This document shows positions 39,070-53,287 of a stretch of DNA of 64,000 nt, in pieces. The position numbers were made by a program, and so were the translations under genes. A model generated the notes under the pieces. That model saw only the letters and a list, made by a program, of their open reading frames with translations. It ran no database searches and was not told the DNA's origin. Location: contig KB293808.1 of the NCBI GenBank assembly GCA_000328365.1, positions 218,836 to 282,835 of the forward strand, written 5' to 3'. Within the stretch, counting starts at the first letter, position 1. The number at the start of each line of letters is the position of its first letter. The DNA is from Capitella teleta. Its lineage: Eukaryota; Annelida; Polychaeta; Capitellidae.

Positions 39070-42000
39070 ATGGCGGCTTCCAAAAAAGGCTACCAGAGTC
39101 TTGGTGGCAAAGGTGAGATTTAGGATAAGTGGCCATACGGTTGGATACGATGGCAAGATGACTTAAGCCCATCATGTCCAGTAAAAAATGCAATGTCACA
39201 TTATAGGATTTCAAAGTTTCGTTATAATCGGCAATTAACTTATTTTCGGAACGCTCTCTATATAATTATATTAGCAATTTGTTCTAATTATTTAGTTATG
39301 CTAATTAGTGAATGACCTAAGCACACACCACATCTGGCAGATAATATAGATATTAGAGATAATGCCAATCGAACTGAGATAATAGTTTTGTCATTGCTAA
39401 TTATCTTGTTTAGTTCCTAGAACAGAGAAAATAGCGCGGAAAAAGACCCCGAAAAAGCGATCGTTTATCGAGTTTACTTAGTTCAAATATCAGTGCATGA
39501 ACAATAGCAGTGCAATTAAAAAACTAGCGAATCTTCAGGAGCTACGCATCTTCTCTAATTGACGGATAATGCTACGTTCGATTGTGATTAAGAGTGCTCG
39601 AATCACATCGCCATCTTCATTAAGCGGTTTTATCTTGTTTTGCTTTTATTATCTTCCATTCTTGGGCCCTGCAGTTGAGATTTTGAAGTTATATGCTGCA
39701 TGAATAAACCCATACAAACCTTATCGGTCATACACCATACAACGCCAGCAGTATTCTTATGAAATGCCCAATGAGGGGTTATTTATTTGTTTTTAATTCT
39801 AAACTAAAAATAACTCAGTAGAGTGAACTTGTGTTTTTATGGAAGAGGGTGGGGGAGCGAGAGACTCATACAAGTTTAGTCTCCAATCAAGTAATTAATA
39901 TATTTATATCGCATATACATGCAATATGACATTATGTTATATTTTATTCGTTTTTCATTCAAATCTAAAATGGCATAGATATGAAGACCAGGTTCCAATT
40001 ATATTCCAGATAAAACATCGCTCCTGAAAAGTGGTTGTTACTCGAGAACCAGATTAATTCACACTCTTTTGATACATATTGTCAAATGATCTTACCGGAA
40101 TGGCCATTTTTTTTTCCATAATGGGAAGATAGGTAAAAGTCCTATGCGATATATACTATAATAGGAAGCTGGTTATCATATCTATGTAAGATAGCACCCA
40201 CATCGACACTTATTATTGTTGTCTTCAATGTCATAAGCTCATTGAGGTGATCAAAATTCGAGATAACAGATGAACATATCAGAATTTACGTATAATGGTT
40301 CAATTCAGATTATTTGTGTAGGGTGAACTTCAAAGATATTTTAACTTACAAAATGATAATGTATTACAGACACTGGAAACTTAGTGATGGGGTGTCTACT
40401 CACAAGTATATTATGCATGTTTGAATATTGTATAATATATAAGAATACTATGCAATAGGATACAGAAAATGCGATAAGTTATATCACTGAATGATAACAA
40501 ATGTTATTCCCTCTCTCTGTTTTGATGTTGCAGATGACGGCGATGAAGACGAGCCCCTGACAATCACAAATCCTTCCTCAGACGGCTGTTGTCCCGACCT
40601 CCGGGAGAAATTATATCCGGCTGGATTTCGATCTGAGCTAAAGGAAATGCTCTCTCTGACTTGGCCAATCGTAAGCCACGTGTTATAAACTTACAAATGG
40701 ATTATCTCTGAATTAATTACATCATATTTTGTCAGGTGCTGACTCAAGTTGGTCAGATGATCATTGGTCCAATCTCTTTGATGTTTTGCGGTCATCTCGC
40801 TGACCCAATCCTTCTCGACGGGGCAGCTATGTCCATAAGTGTAGGTAGCTCTGATTGTGTCAATTTGTCAATTTCGTATGTGCATCTCAACCAATATGTC
40901 TAATTCAGATGATTAACGCTACGTGTATTGGTGTCGGCCAGGGCCTTGGAACAGCATGCGATACATTCTTCTCTCAGGTGTGTTAAAACTAAAGATGCTT
41001 CCTTTGTTCTCGTCCTATTTTAGTCGTATTTCCATCTCTATTTCTGCATCATTCACTTATATTACGTAATTCTTGTTATAGCTAACATTTGACCGGACGA
41101 TCGCTTTTTAGATATAACTTGATTATCATCAATAATTATGTTTGTTTGCAGTCGTTTGGCAGCGTGAATAAGAAGAACGTCGGAGTCAACATGCAGAGAG
41201 GTAGGATAAGGAGAAACGTCACGATTCATCACCAGGAATGCCTCGTCTTTTGCAGCCATGTACATCTTCCTTCTGACTCTCATTCCTTGCTATGTGATTC
41301 ACATGAATATTGAGCCGATTCTGGTGGCACTTGGCCAAGACCCAAGAATCGCGAGGTAAACTATAATGGAGTACTTAGTTATGAGTGCATGTACTGTTAG
41401 AGATTAACCAAAGCTCAACACTGTGGCTGATATAATATACGTTGATTCAAAGTACTTCCAATCTACAATAATTATTTCTTTAGCCCCCTCTCCCTATTTT
41501 TTTGTAGCAAATAACTGAAAATGTTTGCATTTCTCTTGTACTTTTTAGACTGACCGGCCAATACATGCTGATTTTCATGCCTGGAGCTCTTGTGAGATGA
41601 CTTTTTTGTGTATAACACTGTTTTGTACATGCATTTGTTTTTCTCTCCCAGAGTTTCTTCATGTACATTATTCTATGCAAATTTATGCAAAATCAGGTAA
41701 GGTGGTTAAGTCGATTTTATGTCAAAATTCTAGAGGTGTCACTTTAGTTTAATGCTGAATATTCCACTGAATTTACTATAAACCACTGATGCATTTTAAC
41801 ATATACCATGTACAGAATATAGTCTATCCAAACATGGTCATTGGCCTCATTGCCAATCTCATCAACTGCCTTCTTCACTACATATTCCTGTATCGCATGA
41901 ATATGGGTACGGAGTAAGTAAATCTGTGCTACAATACGCATTTTTAATATTGTTATATTTCCTCAGCGGATCAGCTATTGCCCAGATGTTGGCGTACGTG

Positions 42001-43613
42001 CTCTTGTTTGTCCTGACCTTGGTGTACATTTTGGTTTCAAAGTGTTACAAAGAAGCATGGGGAGGTGGAGACCTAGTTTCCCCTGTGGAATCCACTTCTT
42101 ATCAGCATTTTTATTCCCTTCAGGTTGGACGACAGAGAGTCTTCAGGATTGGAGTAAATTCACGCGGCTGTGTATACCTGGCATGCTGATGTTGTGCATG
42201 GAGTGGTGGGGATTCGAAATAGGTGTCTTCCTAACAGGTGAGGCATAAGTGAGTATATTATCTGTAATCAATGCTAATTGTGCAGGTGTGCTCGGAACTA
42301 CGGAACTCGGGGCACAGTCGGTCGTACTGCAGTTGGATTCCATTTGGTTCCAGGTACTGCTTCACCCTTATCTGGATAAATTATGTAGTACTGACCTTAA
42401 TTAACTCTCTTGGTAATAGATCCCCCTTGGAATTCAAATCGCCAGCTCAATTCGTATTGGTCAGTACTTGGGAGCCAATAAACCCAAACATGCATTGACC
42501 AGTGCTCAATTGGGGATCACACTTGTTGGTAGGCGTGCTATTTGACTTTCTCTGTGTGCTCTGTATCATTGTGATTTGCAGTCATTGCTTCTCTCATCGC
42601 CGTCGTTATATTCCTGGCATTGCAATACCAATTGCCATATCTCTTCACCAACGTCGAGTATGTTACCAAATGTGCACTTAACTGAATGCTAAGTGGTTTG
42701 TTCTTCAAGGGACGTAGCTCAACTCACCGCTCAGCTGCTTCCTATTGTCGCATTATATGTATTCTTTGATGGCGTCGCCGTGAGTGGGATCAGCAAGCGT
42801 CTGCTCAACTGACCTCTTTGATTTTTGATTCAGACTGCGTGCAAAGGAGTCATGTATGGCACAGGGAGACAGATCTACGGTGCCGTCCTGCTGTTCATTT
42901 CATATTACGTGCTGGCTCTACCAATTGGAATTCCGCTAATGTTCTTGACGAGCCTCCGTTCAGCTGGTTGGTTTGGCGCAATTGGGAGGTTAACTATCGC
43001 TATGTGATCTGAATCGTGTAGGTTACTGGTGGGCGCTGGCTCTCAATCTGATCTTGCAGGCCACGGTGCTCACAATCATTGTCTACAGAACGGACTGGAA
43101 GACCCAGGCGTCGAATGTGAGATCATTTATACCGCAGCGTGCATGGTCAGTGAGGTTCTTCTGATATTCCAGGCAATGGCGCGTGCTGGTCTTCTTGGTG
43201 AGCTCGAGGATGAAGCCGATGAGGAGACCGGTTCGTGATGTCACTTTAATCTCAAATTGTTAATTTTAGCTCTGCGTCTTTCAGGCCTCATCCGCGAAGA
43301 GTTCCCAACCATGCCAACACCAAGGCGAAGGACTCGCAGTAGACTTGTTTCGGCGTCTCTCACTTACAACCAGGTCGTGGCGCTCGTCGAGGACTCCCAA
43401 CCGTTGTCAACGGCTGAGCTGATCTGCCGCCGAAGCATTGTCGTATTCATCATGCTCGTCATTTTGGCCGTGGGCGTCGTCATCCGTCGGACGATCGTCC
43501 TGGACGACCCCTTCGCCGTGGGGCCGACCTGTCTCCTGCCAGGAGATTTGTCCAATAGCACCTTACCGTTCTGTGATAGCGTCACAACATCCTTACCTAC
43601 AGACTTCTATTAA
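39070..43613 (+). CDS. SLC47-type multidrug and toxin extrusion (MATE) transporter
   Basis: Nineteen exons (39070-39112, 40534-40670, 40736-40840, 40909-40977, 41152-41200, 41256-41355, 41549-41591, 41652-41696, 41816-41913, 41967-42064, 42124-42237, 42286-42353, 42420-42528, 42582-42657, 42710-42779, 42834-42966, 43022-43116, 43173-43230, 43285-43613) give 612 residues. Hallmarks: EMLSLTWPIVLTQVGQM in helix 1, GHLADP, GQGLGTACDTFFSQSFG, GQYMLIFMPG and, in helix 7, PGMLMLCMEWWGFEIGVFL with both glutamates of the animal MATE1 transport site, then TTELGAQS, IRIGQYLGA and ACKGVMYGTGRQ. As in mammalian SLC47A1/2 there is a likely 13th helix near the C-terminus (SIVVFIMLVILAVGVVI). These carriers export organic cations in exchange for protons at the plasma membrane. 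The first coding intron is 1.4 kb, the rest mostly 50-200 bp. The start ATG is preceded by a probable UTR intron. Confidence 0.95.
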
Positions 43614-43831
43614 AGCCTATTATTGTTATGCACGTACCTGACACTGTAAATACTGATATGTATGATAATGAAATAAAATACATAATTAATGGTCAATTTC
43701 AATACGATTCATAAGTCTTTCTTTTGTGTGGGTGTGATTATAGGTTTGAGATCATGCAACCATTAAACTCAAAACATTCGCGCGTTAGATTTTATTTATC
43801 GCTAACACGAAAATGCCAGTGTCGGGAAACC

Positions 43832-43885
43832 CCCCCCCCCCCCCAAAAAAAAAAAAAAAAAACAAAAAAAAAACAACAAAAAAAC
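43832..43885. repeat. Poly-C / poly-A homopolymer block
   Basis: About 14 C are followed by about 20 A and further A with single C bases. Such junctions are hard to sequence and the exact lengths are doubtful. Confidence 0.8.
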
Positions 43886-43917
43886 TGGCACTTTCATGCC
43901 TGTTCAAATTTATCACA

Positions 43918-44060
43918 AAAGGGGACGCGGTGGCAGCACGCTCGCCTCCCGTGCAGAGTGTCGTGGGGTCGATACCTGATTATACCACTCAGTGAGTCTG
44001 CCAGCCAATCAGCCTCGTGTATTTGAGTGATTGATCCTTGCATAGATAACGCGTCTAAAT
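43918..44060 (+). mobile_element. tRNA-derived SINE head
   Basis: GACGCGGTGGCAGCACGCTC resembles a pol III A box and GTGGGGTCGATACC, about 40 bases on, a B box. The spacing is tRNA-like but no cloverleaf is evident. It directly precedes the LINE fragment at 44128. Confidence 0.5.
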
Positions 44061-44127
44061 AAATTGCATAGATCACTGTCGCCATTCACCTAATGTTAGT
44101 CTCAAGTTGATCTGCTGTAAGAATAGC

Positions 44128-45400
44128 TTGGTCCTTTACTTTTCGTATTGTATATTAATGATCTCCCAAGCGTTCTCACAAATATTTTCCCCATCTTATT
44201 TGCCGATGACACTAGTCTTTTCATGACCGGAGTTGATATAAATGATATGACTGAGGCATTTAACCACCAGTTATCCAAAATTAATGAATGGCTCATTGCC
44301 AACAAATTAAGTTTAAATATCCAAAAAATATACAGTATGCTGTTTACTCTCAGCCCACACCTCTACTCACCCCCAATTCCAATTACCATTAATAACACTG
44401 AGATTCAACGAGTACATTCAACACGATTTTTGGGGGTCATCATTGATGATAGACTGACATGGGCAAATCACATAACACACGTTTCGAACAAAATTGCAAA
44501 GAGTATTGGAATAATTAACAAAGTAAAGCACTCGCTCAAACAAGACACCCTCATGATACTCTATTATTCATTGATATATCCCTACTTGACCTACTGCTTC
44601 CTCTTATGGGGTAAGGCCTTACACAGCCATATTAATAAATTAACCATATTACAGAAAATTAAGAGTAATCCGAATTATCACCAATTCATGATTCAGAGAT
44701 CATACTTGCCCCCTTTTCAACACTCTGAGAATCATCCACATGGACGATTTGTTCACTTACCTATGTTCAGTATATATCTTTAAATGCATAAAAATTATTT
44801 TCCCTCGCTCATTCCTTGACATTTTGAATTATTTCACAGATTACAATTCCAACGCTCCTCGGTCTTCCACCCGAGCATCATTAACTCGTTCAATCATTGT
44901 CCCACTTTGTAAAACCACACTCCGCCAAAAACAATTAAGATTTCAATCGATAAAATTGTACAATAATTTCCTTATGCCACTTGAAATACTAGATAACTCC
45001 AACTTTATCAGTCATTTCAGACGTTTTCTTAAAAATGTTCTGTCATAGTATCATCCTCGATCTACAACTAACATATGAAACGAACTATTTCACTCTGAAT
45101 ATGCGCTGCACCACCCACTATTTTTCCTTTTTTTTTCTCTCCGCACCAAAGCTGAATAAAATTTTAAATTGCACAATTTGAACAGGCGACTCACAAGTAG
45201 CCATACTTGGTCGCCTATTGACATAACCCTATTCTTTTTCGCTTCTGTATTTCCATTTCTCTAGTATGTATTTCCATATTTCATTGTCGCTTCCTGCTTT
45301 CTTTACCAACTTTCCTTTTTCTATTTTGGCATCTTATATTTGCTAATATTTCATTCTTTCTGTCGTGTCAATAAATGCAATTCAATTCAATTCAATTAGC
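44128..45400 (+). mobile_element. LINE 3' half (L2/CR1 group)
   Basis: It begins inside the RT palm with LGPLLFVLYINDLP, then LFADDTSLF (catalytic FADD box), LSLNIQKI, TRFLGVIIDDRLTWANHI and LIYPYLTYCFLLWG, and ends the ORF at 45048. A 3' UTR and a terminal (AATTC)n array (about 45380-45398) follow. The ORF changes frame once near 44.7 kb. The 5' end, including the fingers, is absent. Confidence 0.85.
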
Positions 45401-48400
45401 TCAATTATTGCCTATATGTAGATAATGATATAAAACAATTTTTTTTTCTTTAGAAGCGCAAAAAGTACATAAAATGTTTCTATGTGCTTAAAATGCGCAT
45501 GTGTTAAAAACAGGATCTGATCAGATGCGCGCTTTCTATAGTTTTTAGCTGTATCGTAAATATCATATTTGTCCACAGATGCCAACCTATAATATCACTT
45601 CAGACACACTTCTTCGACTCGTGATTGGACAGACCAACTTCCCTGAAAAAGTTTTTTCCAATCAGAATCGTCAAATTCATGTCAAGACGTCTGCGCACTG
45701 TTACACCACAGCGGGTCCGACGAAACAACGAAATAGAGCAAAATAGACCTCCCTATTATCGCCCGGTCGATAATGGTGCGATCCTGTATATCCGCAGAGA
45801 AGTTTTTAGTACTTCAAACGCATCAAATTGATAAGCTGAATTGTTGAATACATCATTTTATACCATATAATGATTAATCAAGTATTTTTCGAAAGCAAAT
45901 GTACTTTTTATTAGTTATTTAGGTCAGCCATTATGGTATACCAAACGCGGATCTGCAAATCCTTTCATCACACGTTATGACTATTAGCATCAGAAATGAG
46001 GATATATTTACCTATATAATTATATATTTACGATATCAACAGCCTATCATTTTAGATTGAAGATAAAATAGATACAGCTAGCTAGTGAGAGGCACCCACC
46101 TCATCAACCCTAATCAAACTTGAGATGATATAGAGATACATGATGTGGTGAGAGGCACCAGCCTCTTGCACCAATTAGACTTGGAGGTGACATTGATGGT
46201 CACAATTGAGGTCACATTGAGGTCACAAACTCACAATGTTATCGACTTCCACCTGATGTTACGTTATGATATTTAGACCATTCATTTTTTGTGTTCAAAA
46301 TCTGACGAACATTAATCGTAAGAACCTCTTAAAAACATTTGAATTGGTCTTTTATTCCTGATCAACCATTTAATCAAAACGTTTCACATAAACGTTTGCT
46401 ACTTACTAAACGCGGATGGCATCATGGTAAAATACGGATTGTGACTAAAATGCGGAGCCATACAAAGTGCGGATTTCGTGCGAAATTAAATACTGACAGC
46501 ACTCCAGTACATCAATGATTGACTCCACCTCGTAAATCACTATTTTCACAATATATGCGTCATACTACCTATCATTAGTGCTGCAATTTTTAATTTTTAA
46601 CTATATGATGTTTCACTTTGTGTCCTTCGATCTTATATTCAATCTTAGGTAAAATTTAGACAAAATGAAGTATGTATGTACGTATATTTTGGTTGATCCA
46701 TTAGTGACAATGCCTTTTACAATATTTATGCACGATTGCATGTTTTACTTATTTTATTTTCATTTTCATTTTTTATTATTTTTTTTTTATCATGCATAGT
46801 TGTGTTTTGTTTATGCCCAAAATAAAATTGATTTTATCTCTCATCTCCATGATCTTTCACTTTAGACCAGGCACTTCCGGTTTACTTTAAAGCTTAAACA
46901 GAGCTCTATATTTAAACATCCAATCATGAATAATTCAATATAATGTATCATATTATATTCCTTCATAATTATTATTCCATTTTACTTTTATTTACTATTG
47001 AACATTATTGTCATGGGTGACAAATGCGTTTTGGATCACTTTTGTATTTTTCAGCCAACATAATTATACCATCTGACGCAGATGCGGAGGATGAAATTCA
47101 TATCAAAATATAGATTATCGATTTTATAAACCAAACCACTCCATAATCACACCAATCGATCCAAATTGGTGGGGAAAACATGCAGTCAATTTAAGTCGTC
47201 CTTCCCGTCATAATTTATATGCTCATTTTCATCACGAATCACCAATCTTGTGATCTTTGACGATCGGCCTATATCCATATTGGGGAAAAAATAGAGCCAC
47301 TCGCAGTTTCTTCCCCAACTTAATTCACTGGAAACCACTGGCATGTCGTTATCGGCAAGGCAGACCAAAATTTGTATACAATATTCTCGCGTATTCTAAT
47401 GTAAACGTTTTGTTTGACGTCGATAACTGTCAGAATCTGTCCCATTCGTATTATCAAAATTATGAGCTTCGCANNNNNNNNNNNNNNNNNNNNNNNNNNN
47501 NNNNNNNNNNNNNNNNNNNNNNNNNNNNNNNNNNNNNNNNNNNNNNNNNNNNNNNNNNNNNNNNNNNNNNNNNNNNNNNNNNNNNNNNNNNNNNNNNNNN
47601 NNNNNNNNNNNNNNNNNNNNNNNNNNNNNNNNNNNNNNNNNNNNNNNNNNNNNNNNNNNNNNNNNNNNNNNNNNNNNNNNNNNNNNNNNNNNNNNNNNNN
47701 NNNNNNNNNNNNNNNNNNNNNNNNNNNNNNNNNNNNNNNNNNNNNNNNNNNNNNNNNNNNNNNNNCGATATGGACAGGTTGGTTAAGTTTCCTGGTACCA
47801 TTATTTTATCAAATAAATACCATGATTCAGTGGCGTGAAAATTTACTTAATTTGTACTTTATACGTGCATTCCAAATTATTTGTTTTGGACATTATTATG
47901 TGGGCATTAATATTATTAGGGTCATGTAGTTATTGTAATATTGAAAAGCATCTTAATAATAAGACAATGAAATTTTAAAGCAACAAATCGTGCCATGCGT
48001 GCGTGTAGGAGTGAGCGCACAATAGCATTTATTATGTTGCCGATTTTCAAGCCGAAACTGAGCTCGATCAATAAAATTAAAAAATTCAGTTGTTCTTATA
48101 ATATCGAAAATAAAAAAAAATCATTCAACTGTCGCATGTTCTGTGTTTAAGTGCATTAAAGTGAAGGCCCCTAATTCGGATTCTAGCTTCCAGTATTGAC
48201 AGATTGGTGACTTTAGAATAACATACTCCGTGTAGGTCCACTTGAATTACATTAAACTTAATTTTAAAGGATCATTCTTGAATCATGGTTGTGTTGAATT
48301 GGCTTATCAGATGCCGCATGAATATACAGTATATGGTTTGTCATATAAAGCTCGCCTATACTTATGAAAAATCGCCTTTCACCAACAATAATAATAAAAT

Positions 48401-50752
48401 AGAAATACAATTTTCACATGAATACATAAAAATGAATTTTACTCGCTTTTACCTGGGTAGGTATGTGCGAGTTCTGTATGATATCGAGAGGTTCATAAGC
48501 TCTGAAAAGAGCTATTTAGAAGTACTAGACTTCATGCTGGAGGTGGCTGGAGGTAATCATGGAAGGTAGAAGTTTTGAAAAAAGCTGTTGTTGCTGGACC
48601 TAACGCGGGAGGTAACTGGAGGTAGATATTACGGATGTTACTTCGTAGATATTACGGATATTACTTCGTTTTCAGCTGACATTCGAGAGAGACAGAAGGG
48701 AAAGAGGGTGTCCTATATTCAAACGATAACTTCTATTGAGTATCATGTACATGTAGCTACTTTTGAAAACAGTTAGAGAAAAGAAGTTTCAAGGAAAGGT
48801 ATTTAGATTTTAGTATAGCATTGATGAACATTGTAACAAAGATATATACATAAATGGGGGGGGGGGGCTTTGGTTGTAAGTTTGAATTTGTCGAGAAAAC
48901 AAAAATATAGTACAGCCGTCGATAATAAAGAATTGTATAGCAGTTGACAACAAAAGCTTGTAAACATCATTCATAGGAATACACAGGGGAAAGATAAGGA
49001 CACCACATTCGATTTTTTTAAAGGATAATCGGCTCAATATTGGAACTGTTTGGTCCTTAATTTAGGTGAACCAATAAATATTTTTTAAACTCAATATTTC
49101 CATCCACAAGACCCAAAGAGCGGTGTATGTTACTAGACTAATAGTAAGTTATATAGAACAAGCAGAGTTAGAGGAATTTCCGATTGATCAAAATTAAATT
49201 CTCATACACCCATTTGACGAATTTTTGTTGTGGGGTAAATTAAGTATGGTCCGCTAGATATCACTATGTGTACATTTGCCAAAGTGGCCACAATTCCTAA
49301 GCAATCAAGTGCAGTGTAACTCAGCGAGCAGTGCCACCAACCGCATGACGACCACCGACGTCTTTGGTGGTTCGAGTTCGCAGATGCTTCTGCCTTGTAA
49401 GGTACTTGTTTCGTGGGTCCAATCATATCTCGATTAATAATTTCTAGACTTCTCAGAACGTCTTCTGGCCCAAATTGTCCTTGCTGTCACTTTCCATTCA
49501 TATCAAGGAAGATCAATTCTGATTAATTATCAGTTCTGAGTTAGAATTTTTATTCTGCTGTTGCAAAGCAGCGCATAGATCATATTGTGCTATTATAAAA
49601 CCTGAATTTCATTGTTCTGTCAACTGTATCGATGGAATAATTCATGCTATCTGATTATGCCACGACATTTATAATAAATTTGACTGCTTTTGCGTACGCT
49701 TGGCGTAGATGTTGTTTTCCTGAGATCCAAGTGGACTCAGTACGGAGAAAAGAGGTCGTTTATGAACAGGAGGTTGGTTACTAATGTATAACGTTGTTCA
49801 TTGATAAAATTGTGAACTTTAATAATGTAAGTGTTGTCAATATCTCCTGAAATTACCCTCTTCTTTTAAATGTACAGGATCATTTGGAGGAGCAGTAATC
49901 ATTAATTCTAGTTGAGTAGCCCGTATTAAAGTGTCTATGACATTTCAGCCCCCGGATTACATAAAACGATTCTTGGAGGTTTCATTATGTGTGTTTCATT
50001 ATCCTTTATGTGGGCCAAAGATATATCCTAGGGTGACGCTGCAGTCTAGAGATGATTATTTTGTCTTTTGTATATTACATAATTCGCTGCTACTTCGAAC
50101 AATCCAAAGGTCATCTTTAAACTACTGTGTGGGCTAGTTTTGCCTTCTTGGTCTCCATCCAGTGGGATATGATTGTTGAGGACTTCCTCTTAAGTCAATA
50201 TTTGATCGTTTATGCAAGCAGTCGGTCATTCTGCTTATGTTAATTATTGTGTAATTATCGTTATCTATTTTTTGTGGATTATGAAGCTTGAGCCTAATTT
50301 TTTTTTCTACCGGAGCCAAGCAACGCACAACTATTGTATGCAGCTATCAAAGGAAAGGTATAAAACTGCTTCTGTTCAGCCAACTTTCTCAGATAGAATA
50401 ATTCATAGAGTCTCAAGAAAATATTTTCGAATTGTATCCGAGATTGAGCAATACAGATTTGAACCCCAAATTGGTTTCACTCATTGCAAACCAAATATTA
50501 ATTGAGTTATTGAAAACCATTAAACTAATCATGTGAGTATTTATTTGGACTAGGTAATCGCATGATTATGTGCACAATATTATACAATTATGCACGACAT
50601 AATTGTACTTGCAGAATCAATTATCATACTGTAAATTAAATTACAACTGACGATTATTCAATGCAGAACTGGTAGTCACTGAGCACGACACGGATAACTA
50701 ATAATGTTAAGACATAAAACAATAATGAAACATTTAAGCTTTGTTCAAATGT
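45401..50752. other. Long AT-rich intergenic region with an assembly gap
   Basis: No gene or transposon frame could be supported across about 5.3 kb, apart from scattered short ORFs. Features seen: paired GAGAGGCACCNNCCTC words at 46087 and 46151, a TATTACGGAT(G/A)TTACTTCG direct repeat near 48632-48665, and a G run at 48857. Confidence 0.4.
47474..47765. other. Assembly gap (292 N)
   Basis: A run of N; the content is unknown, and exons or a repeat could be hidden here. Confidence 0.97.
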
Positions 50753-52878
50753 TCACAAATGAGAAGCCTTCTGAGTGCCAAAAGCAGCTTGGTAAACCGT
50801 ATTCTCTGTGCTTTCATTGAATAAATCGAAGCAGAGCGTCTGTCCCTCCTTCCACACGGACGCTGTCAACTTTTGGCCGGGTGTCGTTTCACCAGAGTGT
50901 AATGCTTGGATGGTTCTCACGCTGCTGCTATTGTAACCAGGCAGCATCTTGCTCCACTCCAGCTGCTCAGCAGCGCTTTGGCAGAACCTGAGGTACGACG
51001 ATTGGTTGACGTGCTTGTAGCCGTCGCAATCTGCCCAGTTGGCGATGAAATCGACTTTTAGACATTCTTTTGGAACCGACATTGTCTTCATTTTAGGAAC
51101 ATGGCATGTCCGTAGTTTCTGACCAACGGATTGAACGAACTCATCAGGAATTGGAACAGGACGACGGGTGACTTTATCCACTCTAACGACGGTTACAACA
51201 CATGAAAAGAGAACCGCTTGCATAGGTGTCGAGATTAACTTTGTATGGTGCTGATATGAGGTGTTACCTAGGTTCTGCAGTTGGCTGATACACTTGACGG
51301 GTTTAAACTGGTGTTTAATGTCAAAAAAATCAGGGAATATTTCGTAGTAACACGACTTCACAAATATCAGTGCACCTTTCCCCATCAATTTGCGATAAGG
51401 AACAACACCTGTTGAATAGTTGTAGGAAAATACTCGGCTGGCTTCTCCCAATTTGGCCATCGCAAAGAAAGAAATCCTCTCTGCAAATGAAAATTAAACT
51501 GTAAGTTTACTAAGTTAACAAACATGCATAATTCACCATATAAAAAATACTGGCAAGCGATTCCTCTCTTGCTCAGAAGAGAGTCCCAACAACCTATTCA
51601 TTCTTGGGTCTATGTACCCCAGTCCTGCGTGACTTCTTCTATTTCTTGAGTCTACGTGCTTGCTCTATTCCGAACTATGAAGCCAGCCCTATATTGGCCT
51701 CGGATGTGCGCCGAAACGTCCAACCCAATCGACAGCTTGCTTATCTGACCAAACTTTCATTCAGTATAACTTCGGTTTAGAGAGCTTGGCCTTCAAGTTG
51801 TCCTAATACATGTATAAGCTGCCACTTAGACTATGAGGCATGCGGCATGATGGGGTTTTACGGGCTCCGCCCACCCCATTTGGGTGATACGGGCGCCAGA
51901 ACAGAAGGTCCGGGACCGGGCTTTCCCCCTACTCAAATCGATAAATCCCAAGGGTTTTCATCCTGCACACCACCATAGACAGTAGTACACAGCACTCGGC
52001 CTTGTTACACAATTGGGCAGCACCACAGAGTCACAGAAGAAATACAATTATAAGGAATTACAATTATAACTAGGACTATGTATCCATTGGAACGATGTCT
52101 TCACCCTTCACGCCAATGCCAGCATTTATGTTCCTCTTTTTATTTCATCAATCAAATGCTCATAACTTCTTAACTAGAAGAGTTTTTTTTTTTTTGCATC
52201 ATTTTGAAGGTAATTAATTGGCAGTTCTTTATTGATATACCAAAAGGTCAGAAATTTTATTTTGCGATTTCAGACTGATTTTGTCGTGGAGGGTAACACG
52301 ATTAGCATAATTTTACATAACCTCCACCAAAAACATAACACTAAATCATTGGCATGATAATTTCAATTGTCACTGTAAGATTCCCTTTGTCGTGGACACA
52401 TGGCAAGGGGTCCTCTGGCATTCGTCCATAAAAACTCTTAATTTTATTGATAGACATACAGAATGTTATTGTTATAGCGTATTGCAGTAAATTTTTACAG
52501 GCCTATTATATGTACTACTATTATAGGCCTACAAAATATACCTATATATATAGAATAAACATGTGTATATGACATTAGTATTACATCATCATGATTCTCG
52601 CAGTAGGCCCTTGCTACACTGTCATGTCATGCGCCTGGGCTTCCCAGTGTAGGGTACACAGTGTGTGCTGTGGAGAGCTACATGGGCAATTACACCATAG
52701 CCTAAGAGAGCCACGATGACAAAATATTACAACGGAAAATAGGACACAATATCGCAATGGTTGACACAATAATCTCACTTTCAGGATCCAAATCGCTGAA
52801 CCCAAATCCAGGGAGTGTTATCTCGGACGCCATCGTCTCTTGGCAGACTTTCATGATCGGCATATCGCGAGGATCCAT
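50753..52878 (-). CDS. Double-hotdog thioesterase-like protein
   Basis: Exon 1 (52878-52779) and exon 2 (51480-50753) join in phase 1 to give 275 residues. The joint reads SDLDPEKRISFFAMAKLGEAS, whose second part is the start of a hotdog fold, which supports the splice. The first hotdog half runs about residues 38-150 (LGNTSYQHHTKL, VVTVVRVDKVTRRPVPIPDE). The second runs about 165-270 and has the best 4HBT signature: NWADCDGYKHVNQSSYLRFC, the D-x-x-x-H-V-N-x-x-x-Y-L motif of acyl-CoA thioesterases. Likely role: hydrolysis of acyl-CoA or a related thioester, substrate unknown; no targeting peptide is evident. Tandem hotdogs recall ACOT or FatA-type enzymes, but I cannot name an orthologue. The 1.3 kb intron holds a SINE. 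Confidence 0.7.
51838..52035 (-). mobile_element. SINE copy, 5'-truncated
   Basis: In reverse complement it matches 53405-53605 over about 190 bp: GTGTAACAAGGCC, CTATGGTGGTGTGCAGGATG, CCCTTGGGATTTATCGAT, AGTAGGGGGAAA, CTTCTGTTCTGGCGCCC. It lacks the tRNA-like head. It lies in the thioesterase intron, in the same orientation as that gene. Confidence 0.75.
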
Positions 52879-53287
52879 CGTCAGCTTATTGGCGACACAG
52901 AGCACTTAGTTCATGAACCACGTTGCCGGTTGGCCTATACTCAGCAGTCAGCCCGAATGACAGGTCACAGAATTATAGGACGGAAGTTGACTATTGCACA
53001 GACGAACAGATTTAACGCATGCACGCTTATAGGTGATTAGGAGTTATTGAATCAAGTATAGAGATGCCTCAAGCTATATGCGAAGTGGTTTTGCCTTAAA
53101 TGAATCTTGCTGTGTGTAGTGTAAATACCAAAGTCGACGACCTATATGCACCAGAGCGCAATCCAGGTCGCGGCCAAAGGTCCTTTATCGCGATGCAGCC
53201 GAACTACACGCAGCGTTAAGACGCTAGTCTAGAAGTAGGCCTACTGCAAATGATACAATAATGTTGTGAATTTCAACATTACAACTC

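Noticed and set aside
47257-47929. ORFs spanning the N run
   Set aside because: Open only because N is read as an unknown residue.
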